Assembly: GCF_038051925.1 (NCBI RefSeq)
Contig: NZ_CP150634.1
Location: forward strand, 4,472,300-4,536,299
Direction of reading: 5' to 3'
DNA length: 64,000 nucleotides
Origin: Methylotuvimicrobium sp. KM2
Lineage (GTDB): Bacteria > Pseudomonadota > Gammaproteobacteria > Methylococcales > Methylomonadaceae
In this document: piece after piece, positions 32,774-41,782 of the stretch
Layout: each line of letters begins with the position of its first letter
How positions within the stretch are numbered: the first letter of the stretch is position 1
Notes under the pieces: generated by a model
What the model was told of the DNA's origin: nothing
Database searches by the model: none
Seen by the model: the letters and a program-made list of their open reading frames with translations, nothing else
Translations under genes and position numbers: made by a program

Positions 32774-33673
32774 GTGGCTGAATACTACGATCCGGATAAC
32801 TATCCTAAGCAATGGAATTATCTTCAATCCGGCACCATTATAGACGACTATATGATCGAGCGGGAATTGGCGCGCGGCGGATTTAGTTCCGTTTACTTGG
32901 CCCGCAGGCGACTGGATCAGGTTCAAGTCGCGATCAAGGAGTATCTACCTAGAAAACTAGCCCATAGAACTTGGAACAATCAAGTCGTGGCTAACAGCGA
33001 GGAAACCAAAGCGTTGTTCAAGCGAGGTAGGGCGCTATTTTTCGAAGAAGCGATGGTATTGGCGAAGTTAAAACACCCGAATATTGTTGAAGTCATCAAT
33101 TTTTTTCAAGAAAATTCGACAGTGTATATGGTGATGACTTACGACTACGGGCTTACGTTGGAAAAAATCCTGCAAAAAAGATTGCTGGAAATAAGCGAGG
33201 AGTTTTTAGTACAAGTATTCGTTGCACTATTAGATGGCGTTGGGTTTATTCATCAACATAATCTCGTTCATCTGGACATCAAGCCGGCCAATATTTTAAT
33301 TCGCCCCGGAAACGATCCTGTATTGCTCGATTTCGGCGCGATTCAAACTTTTCCTAATCCGGCTCGACACAAACAAAGCAAAGTACTGACCAACGGGTTT
33401 TCTCCGGTCGAACAATATTTGAGCAATAAACCGCTAGGGCCTTGGACCGATCTTTATGCGATCGGCGCGAGCATGCGGGCCTGCCTCGACTATAAATCGC
33501 CGCCTCAAGCAACCGAGCGCGCTCAGAATGACTCGCTGATCCCTGCGGTGAAGGCTCACAAAAAAAAATATTCACAAAAACTGTTGGCGGCTATCGATTG
33601 GGCGATGGCGGTTAAGCCGTCCGATCGCCCGCAATCTGTGGCCGATTATCTAAAAGAGTTGACTGCTAATTGA
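32774..33673 (+). CDS. Serine/threonine protein kinase (PASTA-less, atypical HLD loop)
   Basis: 299 residues from a GTG. Kinase motifs: Gly-rich loop ELARGGFSSVYLARR, VAIKEYLP (catalytic Lys), EEAMVLAKLKHPNIVEVINFF (alphaC Glu), HLDIKPANILI (catalytic loop), and LLDFGAIQ (DFG). The catalytic loop reads HLD instead of HRD, and the protein ends at the kinase domain, with no membrane segment or sensor domain. Such soluble kinases are found next to type VI secretion genes or alone; none are here. It is divergent from yicC and 58 bases upstream of rph. Confidence 0.9.
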   Translation: MAEYYDPDNYPKQWNYLQSGTIIDDYMIERELARGGFSSVYLARRRLDQVQVAIKEYLPRKLAHRTWNNQVVANSEETKALFKRGRALFFEEAMVLAKLKHPNIVEVINFFQENSTVYMVMTYDYGLTLEKILQKRLLEISEEFLVQVFVALLDGVGFIHQHNLVHLDIKPANILIRPGNDPVLLDFGAIQTFPNPARHKQSKVLTNGFSPVEQYLSNKPLGPWTDLYAIGASMRACLDYKSPPQATERAQNDSLIPAVKAHKKKYSQKLLAAIDWAMAVKPSDRPQSVADYLKELTAN

Positions 33674-33731
33674 ATGCTCAAAAGCCCTCTTTAAATGAAA
33701 GCTTTCGGTTATACTATCGCGTTATTTAATC

Positions 33732-34463
33732 ATGAGTGACACTATGAGACCAAGCGGACGCAACCCCGAGCAATTGAGAGAAATTAAATTTACCTGCGGG
33801 TACACCAAGCATGCGGAAGGTTCTGTGCTGGTAGAATTTGGCGACACGCGTGTGTTATGCACGGCCAGTGTCGAAACTAACGTGCCGCGATTTCTCAAAG
33901 GTAAGGGCGAAGGCTGGATTACCGCCGAATACGGGATGTTGCCGAGATCGACACACGACCGAATGGGGCGTGAAGCGAGTCGCGGCAAACAAGGCGGACG
34001 TACTCAGGAAATTCAACGCTTGATCGGTCGCTCGCTGAGAGCCGCGGTCGATATGAAGGCGCTGGGTGAAAATACCATTACGATCGATTGCGATGTGCTA
34101 CAAGCCGATGGCGGAACGCGAACGGCATCGATTACCGGCGGTTTCGTTGCCTTGTCATTGGCGGTGCAGAAAATGCTCGCTAAAAAGCAAATCAAGAAAA
34201 ACCCGCTGCACGGACAAGTCGCATCGGTATCGGTCGGTATTTTCAAAGGCGTTCCGGTTTTGGACTTGGATTATGCCGAAGACAGCAATGCCGAGACCGA
34301 CATGAATGTCGTCATGAATGACGCTTCGGCATTCATTGAAGTACAAGGTACTGCCGAAGGCCACGCGTTCCGTAAGGACGAGCTTGATGCGATGCTGAGC
34401 TTGGCCGAGCATGGCATCAAACAATTGTTGGAAAAACAAGCCGAAGCTCTGGAAAACTTTTAA
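33732..34463 (+). CDS. rph: Ribonuclease PH
   Basis: 243 residues (239 if the second ATG at 33744, MRPSGRNPEQLREIKF, is used, which fits the family start better). GWITAEYGMLPRSTHDRMGREASRGKQGGRTQEIQRLIGRSLR is the diagnostic block, then TITIDCDVLQADGGTRTASITGGFVAL and VDLDYAEDSNAETDMNVVM (here LDLDYAED). Phosphorolytic 3'-5' exoribonuclease that trims tRNA 3' ends. The next gene, rdgB, begins at the base after its stop, so they are co-transcribed. Confidence 0.97.
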   Translation: MSDTMRPSGRNPEQLREIKFTCGYTKHAEGSVLVEFGDTRVLCTASVETNVPRFLKGKGEGWITAEYGMLPRSTHDRMGREASRGKQGGRTQEIQRLIGRSLRAAVDMKALGENTITIDCDVLQADGGTRTASITGGFVALSLAVQKMLAKKQIKKNPLHGQVASVSVGIFKGVPVLDLDYAEDSNAETDMNVVMNDASAFIEVQGTAEGHAFRKDELDAMLSLAEHGIKQLLEKQAEALENF

Positions 34464-35057
34464 ATGTTATCGAATCCTTCCCAGCCGGTCGTTCTGGCCA
34501 GCGGTAATCCCGGTAAGATCCGGGAAATTCAGGCGATTTTGGCCGGCCATCCGATTGTGCCGCAGTCGCAATTTCAAATCGAGGAAGCCGATGAAACCGG
34601 CAAGACCTTCGTCGAAAACGCGCTCTTGAAAGCCCGTAATGCGGCATTTCATTCGGGACTGCCTGCAATCGCCGACGATTCCGGGTTGGCGGTGGATTAT
34701 TTGCACGGCGCTCCGGGAGTGATCTCTGCGCGTTATGCGGGTTCGAATGCCAGCGATCAAGATAATGTCGATAAGTTGTTGAAGGAATTGGCCGGCGTGC
34801 CGTTCGAACAGCGAACCGCGCGCTTCATCTGCGTGATCGTGTTCATCGAGCATGCCGAAGATCCTTGTCCCGTCATCGCGCAAGGGATTTGGGAAGGCCG
34901 TATCTTGGATGAACCGGTCGGAGACAAGGGTTTCGGTTACGATCCTGTATTTTGGGTGCCCGAGTATGAATGCGCTTCGGCGCAGTTGGCGCCTGAAGTC
35001 AAAAATGCGATCAGTCATAGGGGCAAGGCGTTAAGCATTTTGGCATCGGCTCTTTAA
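34464..35057 (+). CDS. rdgB: XTP/dITP pyrophosphatase RdgB
   Basis: 197 residues. VVLASGNPGKIREIQAIL (substrate loop), EEADETGKTFVENALLKARNAAFHSGLPAIADDSGLAVDYLHGAPGVISARYAG and DKGFGYDPVFWVPEYECASAQLAPEVKNAISHRGKAL are the family motifs. It removes deaminated purine nucleotides from the pool. The start codon follows the rph stop directly. A family B repeat overlaps the last bases. Confidence 0.97.
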   Translation: MLSNPSQPVVLASGNPGKIREIQAILAGHPIVPQSQFQIEEADETGKTFVENALLKARNAAFHSGLPAIADDSGLAVDYLHGAPGVISARYAGSNASDQDNVDKLLKELAGVPFEQRTARFICVIVFIEHAEDPCPVIAQGIWEGRILDEPVGDKGFGYDPVFWVPEYECASAQLAPEVKNAISHRGKALSILASAL

Positions 35058-35228
35058 CCTAAAAAAGCATTTCACCATGAAGATAATGAGGAATATGAAG
35101 TTAGTTCAATAACTTGGCATACGTTTGTATAGAGTTTTCGCTCACCAAAAAGGTTAGCAAGAATGTTTGGGTAATTTATTGAAATCCTTCATGAACTTCA
35201 TGTGTTTCATGGTTAAACTGCCGAATTT
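35056..35228. repeat. Family B dispersed repeat, copy B4
   Basis: Begins AACCTAAAAAAGCATTTCAC at the rdgB stop and ends TGGTTAAACTGCCGAATTTA. Same block order as copy B2. It fills most of the gap between convergent rdgB and the ATP-grasp-like gene. Confidence 0.88.
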
Positions 35229-35270
35229 AGCACCCTATACCTGGCGCTTAATAGCATATGAAGCCTAGCG

Positions 35271-36575
35271 CTATCCGCCAGCATCGACGACGACAACCTG
35301 CGCGAATCCTCCGCCGGGTGTACGGAAATTGGTCGTTTGGCCTTGATACAGTCTTGCGCTGACTAACTGCACTTGACCGTTGTAAACATAATTACGCAAG
35401 TCCAATTTAAACCCCATCACAGCGTCATCGACTTCCAAGTGCCTTTCGCTTGGCGCTACCCATCGTTGCGCGACATAATCGCCTTGCAAGATTTCCCCAA
35501 ATACTCGCCGAGTGAGTTTATCGCCGCGATAAGCCGCCTTACTGCCGTAGCCTTTGGCCGGTTTGAAAAATAAACGCTTCCGGTCGGCCCAAAGTTTTTC
35601 CGCTTCCTGCTCTCGCACAACGACGGTTTGTGCGATTCCGGATAATAAAATCTCGCGAGTGGCGGCATCCACGCCGATTTCTTTTAAAACCGCAGTGTCG
35701 GTCAGCACGGCCAAATTGCGCTTGTCGGCATACAATGCGTGATTTCTGGGATAAGGCGTCACGACCACGACATTGCCTAAATAGGCATTGCGCAATGCTT
35801 GCGAGGCTATATCTTCCAAACCGAAATCAGTCAGACGGTTATAAACGAGGTCGATGTGAAGCTCTCGATATAACAGCTTGCCGTTGCTGAAGGCCAACTC
35901 CGACGGATCGCAAATTACCGCTTCGATACCGTGCCGCTCGAAGAGCTTTTCGAATAGTAAAAACTCCGGATACATATATTGCTCAGCCGGTTTTGCATCG
36001 ACGATGGCGACTGTGCGCAGTGCTTGCTCGCCCCGCTCCTGCCGCCATTCTTCGAGGAACATATCGATGAAAACTTGCTCGAGCGATTGTTTTAATTCCA
36101 TCCCGGGCAATTGACCCGGACGCCTGTCGCCTGCCTGCTCGCAACAAGCGATTTGGGCGCGCGCCAGGATCGCATTGACCAAGGCGCCGCCGGCATTCGT
36201 ATTGACTTCGATTAATTGCGGTCCGCTGGGCCCGATATGAAAATCATAACCTAAAAAAACGCCCCGGACTTTCGGCGTAAAAAGGGCGGTTTCAGGCGCA
36301 TAAGCCAATACCCGCTGTTGATAAGCCGGTAAATCGATGACTTTTTCCAGTGCCGCGATAATTTCCCATTGCCGCCGTAAGCAGGATTCATCGACGAATA
36401 CGGCCGATTCTGCGAATAAATAAGGACGCTCTTCGGTGAGCATGCGGAATAGATTGAGATCGTTAAGAGCCAGCAATTCATCGCGCAAAGCATGGCGGTC
36501 GAGCGACACGCAGCGGCATTCGCTATTTAATAATTCGACTTTTTTGGCGCATGCCGGATCGTTACAAGAAGTCAT
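35271..36575 (-). CDS. Hypothetical protein with ATP-grasp-like C-terminal region
   Basis: 434 residues, no signal or membrane segment. The middle and C-terminal parts look like an ATP-grasp fold. LIEVNTNAGGALVNAILARA (about 116-135) and RKRLFFKPAKGYGSKAAYRGDKLTRRVF (near 345, nucleotide-binding lysine and glycine loop) are followed by YVAQRWVAPSERHLE and MGFKLDLRNYVYNGQVQLVSARLYQGQTTNFRTPGGGFAQV (metal-binding Asp/Asn). This points to ATP-dependent ligase chemistry, perhaps peptide or carboxylate ligation. The substrate is unknown, and I do not recognise a named family. It is monocistronic, with repeats on both sides. Confidence 0.65.
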   Translation of the reverse strand: MTSCNDPACAKKVELLNSECRCVSLDRHALRDELLALNDLNLFRMLTEERPYLFAESAVFVDESCLRRQWEIIAALEKVIDLPAYQQRVLAYAPETALFTPKVRGVFLGYDFHIGPSGPQLIEVNTNAGGALVNAILARAQIACCEQAGDRRPGQLPGMELKQSLEQVFIDMFLEEWRQERGEQALRTVAIVDAKPAEQYMYPEFLLFEKLFERHGIEAVICDPSELAFSNGKLLYRELHIDLVYNRLTDFGLEDIASQALRNAYLGNVVVVTPYPRNHALYADKRNLAVLTDTAVLKEIGVDAATREILLSGIAQTVVVREQEAEKLWADRKRLFFKPAKGYGSKAAYRGDKLTRRVFGEILQGDYVAQRWVAPSERHLEVDDAVMGFKLDLRNYVYNGQVQLVSARLYQGQTTNFRTPGGGFAQVVVVDAGG

Positions 36576-36659
36576 GAATGCGTTTTGAGACTAATACAGG
36601 GAAAATAGGAAAGGAGATTAGTTTAACTCAGAAATATCGGAACGTCAGGAACAAAGCAT

Positions 36660-36955
36660 TTCTACCTGTCGTAGATCGAAATTCGGCGCCTGGGTGTCCG
36701 CTAAAGGACGCCGTGAACCCAGCACCTAAATCCAGCACCTAAATTCCATAGGCCTTTGGCAATGATTTAAAATCATGGCTTATTTAGGTGCTGGGTGAAT
36801 ACGTCCATGTAGGCTCTATGCCAGCTCCATGCTGGCAAAGCCTTTGCGAGCGCCATGGATGGCGTGAATGTCGATTTTGCAGGAGCAAAAATCGACCTAG
36901 CACCCCGGCGCCTCCTTAGGCAATGCCGAAATTTCAAGTGCGAAAGGTATATAAT
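36660..36955. repeat. Family C repeat, long uninterrupted copy C4
   Basis: Carries in order TCGAAATTCGGCGCCTGGGT, GACGCCGTGAACCCAGCACC, two AGCACCTAAAT motifs, their inverted partner ATTTAGGTGCTGGGTGAATA, CCATGTAGGCTCTATGCCAG, the palindromic CGCCATGGATGGCG, TTTTGCAGGAGCAAAAATCG, and the terminus TGCCGAAATTTCAAGTGCGA (36922-36941). It shows the arrangement of copy C1 without the IS110 insertion. The end lies about 40 bases before the pentapeptide-repeat gene; TATAAT at about 36949 within or next to the terminus could act as a -10 element. Confidence 0.8.
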
Positions 36956-36992
36956 GAGTTTTGATCAAGCCAACGCATTAGGAGATGTTACG

Positions 36993-37772
36993 ATGAAAAT
37001 ACCTACCCTATTTACCTCGTTGTTTTTATTGGCACTGAATACTTCCTCGGCATTTGCGGCCGATCTCGACCGTGCGCAAATCGAACAATTGCTAAGCACG
37101 GCCACAAAAGAGAAACCGGCCGATTTGCGCCGGAAGGACTTACGCGGTGTCGACTTATCAGGCTTGGATTTTCGCCATGCCGATTTATGGGGCGCCGATT
37201 TGAGAAAGGCCGACTTTAGCAAGAGTAATTTGTCCGGTTTGGTATTGGATTTGACCGTGATGACCGGCATCAATTTATCCGGCGCCGATCTTTCGAATAG
37301 CAGCGTGTTCGGCGTCAGTTTAGTCAAAGCCAATTTGAGCAAGGCTAATCTAAGAGGCAGTCGCTTCATTGCCGTGATGGACGGTGCTAATTTAAAGGGA
37401 GCCGATTTGAGAGACGCCAATTGGGGCGCGGATATGAAAAATCAGCCGATGGGTTTGATGCGCGCAAATTTAAAAGGCGCCGATTTAACCGGAGCCAATT
37501 TGGCTGGGGCTAATTTGAGTCGGGCCATGTTGCGTTTGGCCAAATTGAACGGCGCCAATCTGCAAAACGCTAATTTAATGGTCGCCGACATGGCTGGTGC
37601 AGACCTCTCCGGTGCCGATTTATCGGGCGCCGATCTTTCCCAAGCCAAACTGCTGGATGCCGATTTTTCACAAGCCAACCTTGCCGGCACGAAATTTCAT
37701 GGCATAAAAGATAAGGCCGAGCTCAAGGGTTTGGGAAATAGTAAAAACTTAGATCAGGCGATTTTCGATTAA
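36993..37772 (+). CDS. Exported pentapeptide repeat protein
   Basis: 259 residues from the ATG at 36993, with AGGAGATGTTACG before it. Residues 1-22 are a signal peptide ending SSAFA. From about residue 45 to 245 it consists of A(D/N)LxG-type pentapeptides (GADLRKADFSKSNLSGL, GADLTGANLAGANL, GADLSGADLSGADLSQAKL), with one break of about ten residues (NWGADMKNQPMG). This would fold as a right-handed quadrilateral beta-helix in the periplasm. Function unknown. It is not related to the gyrase-protecting Qnr proteins by any feature I can see. Confidence 0.9.
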   Translation: MKIPTLFTSLFLLALNTSSAFAADLDRAQIEQLLSTATKEKPADLRRKDLRGVDLSGLDFRHADLWGADLRKADFSKSNLSGLVLDLTVMTGINLSGADLSNSSVFGVSLVKANLSKANLRGSRFIAVMDGANLKGADLRDANWGADMKNQPMGLMRANLKGADLTGANLAGANLSRAMLRLAKLNGANLQNANLMVADMAGADLSGADLSGADLSQAKLLDADFSQANLAGTKFHGIKDKAELKGLGNSKNLDQAIFD

Positions 37773-37806
37773 GTCGTTCGCTCGAGTATTTTAATGCATT
37801 TTATAT

Positions 37807-37892
37807 CGCGTAGGTCGGGTTAGCGGAGCGTAACCCGACAGGGAACCCAGCGACCTGTCGGGTTACGGCTGTCGCCTAACCCGACCTACGCG
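37807..37892. repeat. Paired REP palindromes (GTCGGGTTA type)
   Basis: Two inverted units: GTCGGGTTAGCGGAGCGTAA with CCGAC following, and TGTCGGGTTACGGCTGTCGC with CTAACCCGACC following. The outer ends CGCGTAGGTCGGGTTA and TAACCCGACCTACGCG pair as well, so the whole 86 bases can form a long stem with two hairpins. This is a BIME-like arrangement of a common proteobacterial REP sequence, lying between the pentapeptide gene and hemH. Confidence 0.9.
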
Positions 37893-37957
37893 CTCTGCGC
37901 GATAATAATTTACCCGTTCCAAAATAATAATATTTAATCGATCCAAGGCGAAAACGC

Positions 37958-39037
37958 ATGAAATTTAAAGGCAGTCCCGTATTCACGCATCAACAAAACG
38001 ATAAAATCGGTGTTTTGATTACCAATCTCGGTACGCCGAAAGCACCAACCGCGAAGGAATTGCGCGTTTATCTTAAGGAGTTCTTGTCCGACCCGCGTGT
38101 CGTCGAGGTTCCTCGATTCATCTGGTGGTTCGTCTTGAATTTCATCATTCTGCGAATTCGCCCCCGGCGTTCGGCAAAATCCTACAAATCGGTATGGACC
38201 GAAAAAGGATCGCCGTTGATGTTTCATACCCGGCATCAAGCCGAAGCCTTGCAAAAAAATCTACAGGCGGATTGGGGCGACGATCTGGTGCTCGATTTCG
38301 CGATGCGCTACGGTACTCCGTCGATCGCATCGGTATTGGATAGACTATTGCAACAAGGCGTCCGAAAATTATTGGTGCTACCGCTATACCCGCAATATTC
38401 GGCGTCGACGACCGCCTCGACTTTCGATGCCTTGGCGGATCAATTTAAAAAGCGCCGCTGGCTGCCGGAATTGCGCTTCATCACTCACTATCATGATTTC
38501 GACCCGTTCATTCAAGCAGCTGCCGAGCATATCCGGCATCATTGGCATGCGCATGGCCGTGCCGATAAATTGATTTTTTCTTATCACGGCATTCCGCTGC
38601 GCTACCTACATAACGGCGATCCATATCACTGCGAGTGCTACAAAACGTCTCGATTGATCGCCGAAGCGCTAAAGCTAGCTCCAGACGAATACATGACGAC
38701 GTTTCAGTCTCGTTTCGGTCGGGAGGAATGGCTTAAGCCTTATACCGACGAGACGCTGAAAGCCTTGCCAGGACAAGGCTACAAGTCGGTACAAATATTT
38801 TGCCCGGGATTTGCCGCCGATTGTCTCGAAACGATCGAAGAAATCGGCGTCGAAAACCGTGCTTATTTTTTAAGCAGCGGCGGCGACCGTTATGAATACA
38901 TCGATGCGCTCAACGCCGCCCCCGGACATATCGACGCGCTAGGTCAATTGATTCGGCAAAACCTGCAAGGCTGGGAAGTCGAAAACGATACAGGGAAGCG
39001 CGACCGTTTGGCGAAAGCGTTGGGGGCGAAGGTTTAG
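37958..39037 (+). CDS. hemH: Ferrochelatase
   Basis: 359 residues, of normal to slightly long length. IGVLITNLGTPKAPTAKELRVYLKEFLSDPRVVEVP, PLYPQYSASTTASTFDAL, LIFSYHGIPLRYLHNGDPY (active-site His), YMTTFQSRFGREEWLKPYTDE and IFCPGFAADCLETIEEIG are the conserved blocks. It inserts ferrous iron into protoporphyrin IX, the last step of haem synthesis. A TonB-dependent receptor follows on the same strand after a heptamer tract, but the 240-base gap suggests separate transcription. Confidence 0.97.
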   Translation: MKFKGSPVFTHQQNDKIGVLITNLGTPKAPTAKELRVYLKEFLSDPRVVEVPRFIWWFVLNFIILRIRPRRSAKSYKSVWTEKGSPLMFHTRHQAEALQKNLQADWGDDLVLDFAMRYGTPSIASVLDRLLQQGVRKLLVLPLYPQYSASTTASTFDALADQFKKRRWLPELRFITHYHDFDPFIQAAAEHIRHHWHAHGRADKLIFSYHGIPLRYLHNGDPYHCECYKTSRLIAEALKLAPDEYMTTFQSRFGREEWLKPYTDETLKALPGQGYKSVQIFCPGFAADCLETIEEIGVENRAYFLSSGGDRYEYIDALNAAPGHIDALGQLIRQNLQGWEVENDTGKRDRLAKALGAKV

Positions 39038-39098
39038 AGAGGTGGTAAGCAGTGAACAGTGCAATGATGAGACAATTCAACAACTTGTCAAGCCCTAA

Positions 39099-39165
39099 TT
39101 TCCTCTTTCCTCTTTCCTCTTTCCTCTTTCCTCTTTCCTCTTTCCTCTTTCCTCTTTCCTCTTTC
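39099..39165. repeat. Second heptanucleotide tandem tract (CCTCTTT)
   Basis: About nine units of CCTCTTT on the plus strand. The left flank TTGTCAAGCCCTAATTTCC is the same as at the first tract (2939 onward), so the flank and repeats behave as one dispersed unit. It lies between hemH and the TonB-dependent receptor gene; after the tract comes GCTTACCGCTCACCGCT. Confidence 0.93.
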
Positions 39166-39274
39166 TGCTTACCGCTCACCGCTAAAAAGTTCCTCAACAA
39201 AAAATTTCGGGAGTTTTTCCTATAGGTAAAAGAAACATCGCTCACTAAAATGGCTTCTCTTAAAAAAGTGGCTT

Positions 39275-41488
39275 ATGAGTGGTAACGCAATGTCTTTAAT
39301 TTCTATAATAAAAATCGAATCTAATCAGAATACGATGGGTAGCGGGCAGGGCCAAGTAGCACCTTTCCGCATGAGTTTAATGACGGTCGCAGTGTTGGCC
39401 GCCGTGAATGCTAATGCCGCTAAAGTGGATGACCGACCACCGGCCGTAAAATTACCTCCTCTGGAAATCATCGGTGAGGAACCTTCGCAATTAGCGCATA
39501 TTCCTGGCTCCGGTTTTGTCATCGATAAAACGACACTCGACCGGCAAGGCCCATTGTCGACGAAAGATGCCATGCGCACCATTCCGGGTATTCACATCGT
39601 TGACGAAGACGTGTTGGGACGGCGGTTTAATTTAGGCATACGAGGGTTGGATCCAAGGCGATCGGTTCGCACGCAATTATTGGAAGATGGCGCGCCGATA
39701 CAATTGGCGCCTTACAGCGACCCGAGCAATCACTACATTCCAACAAATAAACGTATCGACCGTATCGAAGTTTTGAAGGGTTCCGGGCAAATCATGTACG
39801 GACCGCAAACCGTTGGCGGCGCAGTCAATTTTGTCAGTGCGCCTATTCCGGAGGAATTCGGCGGGTCGATTTCGGCGGCCGGCGGCAATAACGGCTATTA
39901 CGATACCCATTTAAGATTGGGCGGTACGCTCGAAAATGTCGGCTTGTCCTTGGATTATATTCGGCAAGAATCGGACGGCAATCGTAGCGGCCAGCATCAA
40001 GAAGTGGACGATTTGGCACTCAAAGCCTTAATTAAAATCGATGACCGTCAACGCCTCATGCTAAAAGGGATATTGACCCATGAAGATGCGGATATGGGTG
40101 AGGCCGGCATAACCAGCGAAATGTACCGCCGCAGTCAACGAACCAACTACTTACGTAACGATAGCTTCGAGGTGCGTCGTTATGCAGGGCAAGCGCTCTA
40201 TGAATTCGATATTTCCGATACGATGCAGTTCAGTACCAATATCTACGGCAACCATATGTTCCGGGAGTCGATTCGGCAGGCTAACGATTCCTCGCAAATG
40301 AATAACTGTGCTAATCGACGCGAACCGATTTCCACCGATGTAGCCCCAACATGCGGGAATGAACAGCGGCCCAGGACCTACAATGTGTTTGGCATAGAAC
40401 CCAAGCTGGTGTTCATGCATGACGCATTCGGCGTACAGAGCGAAACCACGCTGGGTATACGCGGGCATTTTGAATGGGCCGACCGCGAACGCTATGTCGG
40501 TAATGCCGGGCCGAGAGATACCACTCAAGGCAGGGGAGACAACAATCACGGACGGAATCGCTACCAAGACAATTCATTAGAAACCCAAGCCTTATCGTTT
40601 TTCGCTCAAAACCGCTTTTTTCTCGGCGACTTTACCGTGACGCCGGGAGTTCGCGTCGAGCATTATCATCAAGACAATATCAACAATATTGACAAAGCCA
40701 CGGAAAACCTAGTCCGAACGGAAGCATTACCGGGCGTCGGCGTGACCTATAACGGCATAGATAACACTACGCTATTCGCCGGCGTTCATAGAGGTTTTGC
40801 GCCAGGCAGAATCGGTGATTTTGTCGACCCGACGAAAAACATCTTAAGCCAAGTAGAACCCGAATTAAGTCTGAATTACGAAGCCGGTGTTCGAACCTCA
40901 CCCACGCCGGGCGTCAATCTTGAAATGACTTATTTCAGAATCGATTTTGAAAACCAAATTGTGGAAGACATAACGGTCCCCGATACTCGGTTTATCAACG
41001 TCGGCGAAACAGTACACCAAGGGGTGGAAACCGGTTTTCGTTTGGACTCCAATCAACTATTCGGTACCGATTATAATTATTATTTAACAACGTCTTACAC
41101 CTATCTCGATGCTTATTTCGCTAGCACCGAAACCAGAGCCGGAATCGTTAAAGATAATCGATTACCGTATACCCCGGAGCATTTAATCAACGCCAATGTC
41201 GGTGTCGAAACGCCTTGGGGCCTGGATATTCGTTTTGGCATTCAAAGTGTCAGTCAGCAATATGTCGACATTGAAAATACCCGAGAAGAGGATGCGAGTG
41301 GACAAGAAGGCATTATTCCCGGCTATACGGTTTTCAATGTCTCGGCTAATTATCAAGTCGTCAAAAACGTCAATGTGTTTATGAACGGTTATAATCTGAG
41401 CGACAAAAAATACATAGCCAGCCGTGTCGACGGTATCCATCCGGGGCAGGGTTTCCAAATGATGGGCGGTGTTAAATGGACTTTCTGA
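39275..41488 (+). CDS. TonB-dependent outer-membrane receptor (FecA-like siderophore receptor)
   Basis: 737 residues. A signal-like segment (about 33-48, MSLMTVAVLAAVNANA) is preceded by about 32 residues, so the true start may be the ATG at 39335 or 39371. The plug domain has PGSGFVIDKTTLDRQGPLSTKDAMRTIPGIHIVDEDVLGRRFNLGIRGLDPRRS and IEVLKGSGQIMYGPQTVGGAVNFVSA. The beta-barrel ends with NVFMNGYNLSDKKYIASR and a terminal Phe (GGVKWTF). It resembles iron(III)-citrate or siderophore receptors. The ligand is unknown and no Fur box was identified with confidence. Confidence 0.9.
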   Translation: MSGNAMSLISIIKIESNQNTMGSGQGQVAPFRMSLMTVAVLAAVNANAAKVDDRPPAVKLPPLEIIGEEPSQLAHIPGSGFVIDKTTLDRQGPLSTKDAMRTIPGIHIVDEDVLGRRFNLGIRGLDPRRSVRTQLLEDGAPIQLAPYSDPSNHYIPTNKRIDRIEVLKGSGQIMYGPQTVGGAVNFVSAPIPEEFGGSISAAGGNNGYYDTHLRLGGTLENVGLSLDYIRQESDGNRSGQHQEVDDLALKALIKIDDRQRLMLKGILTHEDADMGEAGITSEMYRRSQRTNYLRNDSFEVRRYAGQALYEFDISDTMQFSTNIYGNHMFRESIRQANDSSQMNNCANRREPISTDVAPTCGNEQRPRTYNVFGIEPKLVFMHDAFGVQSETTLGIRGHFEWADRERYVGNAGPRDTTQGRGDNNHGRNRYQDNSLETQALSFFAQNRFFLGDFTVTPGVRVEHYHQDNINNIDKATENLVRTEALPGVGVTYNGIDNTTLFAGVHRGFAPGRIGDFVDPTKNILSQVEPELSLNYEAGVRTSPTPGVNLEMTYFRIDFENQIVEDITVPDTRFINVGETVHQGVETGFRLDSNQLFGTDYNYYLTTSYTYLDAYFASTETRAGIVKDNRLPYTPEHLINANVGVETPWGLDIRFGIQSVSQQYVDIENTREEDASGQEGIIPGYTVFNVSANYQVVKNVNVFMNGYNLSDKKYIASRVDGIHPGQGFQMMGGVKWTF

Positions 41489-41782
41489 TAATGATTCTTT
41501 AAAGTTGCGGCAGCTAAGATTGGCTGTGTAAGATAAAGACGGTCGAAAAGATCGCCTAACTAATGCCGAAAACATGCCTCGTTCTCACCGCTCTAGCGTG
41601 AGAATGTATACCGATCTTACCTAAGCAGCCAAGGTATGGGTTCTCACGGAGGACCGTGGGAACCAGAAATAGGAAATACTTTCATATTTTTGTTCCCTTC
41701 AACCGATGTCCCCCGGGCTCGAAAGGGCTTGTCGGCATCGGCAATGAATGCCCTTATTAACTTTTCACTGAGGCTTATCATC
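41489..41782. other. Intergenic region with two short palindromes
   Basis: Holds TTCTCACCGCTCTAGCGTGA (about 41582) and TTCTCACGGAGGACCGTGGG (about 41640), two hairpin-forming sequences of a kind scattered in such genomes. No gene is seen. A reading frame that starts at 41636 and joins the PepSY gene is an upstream extension without signal-peptide logic. Confidence 0.5.
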
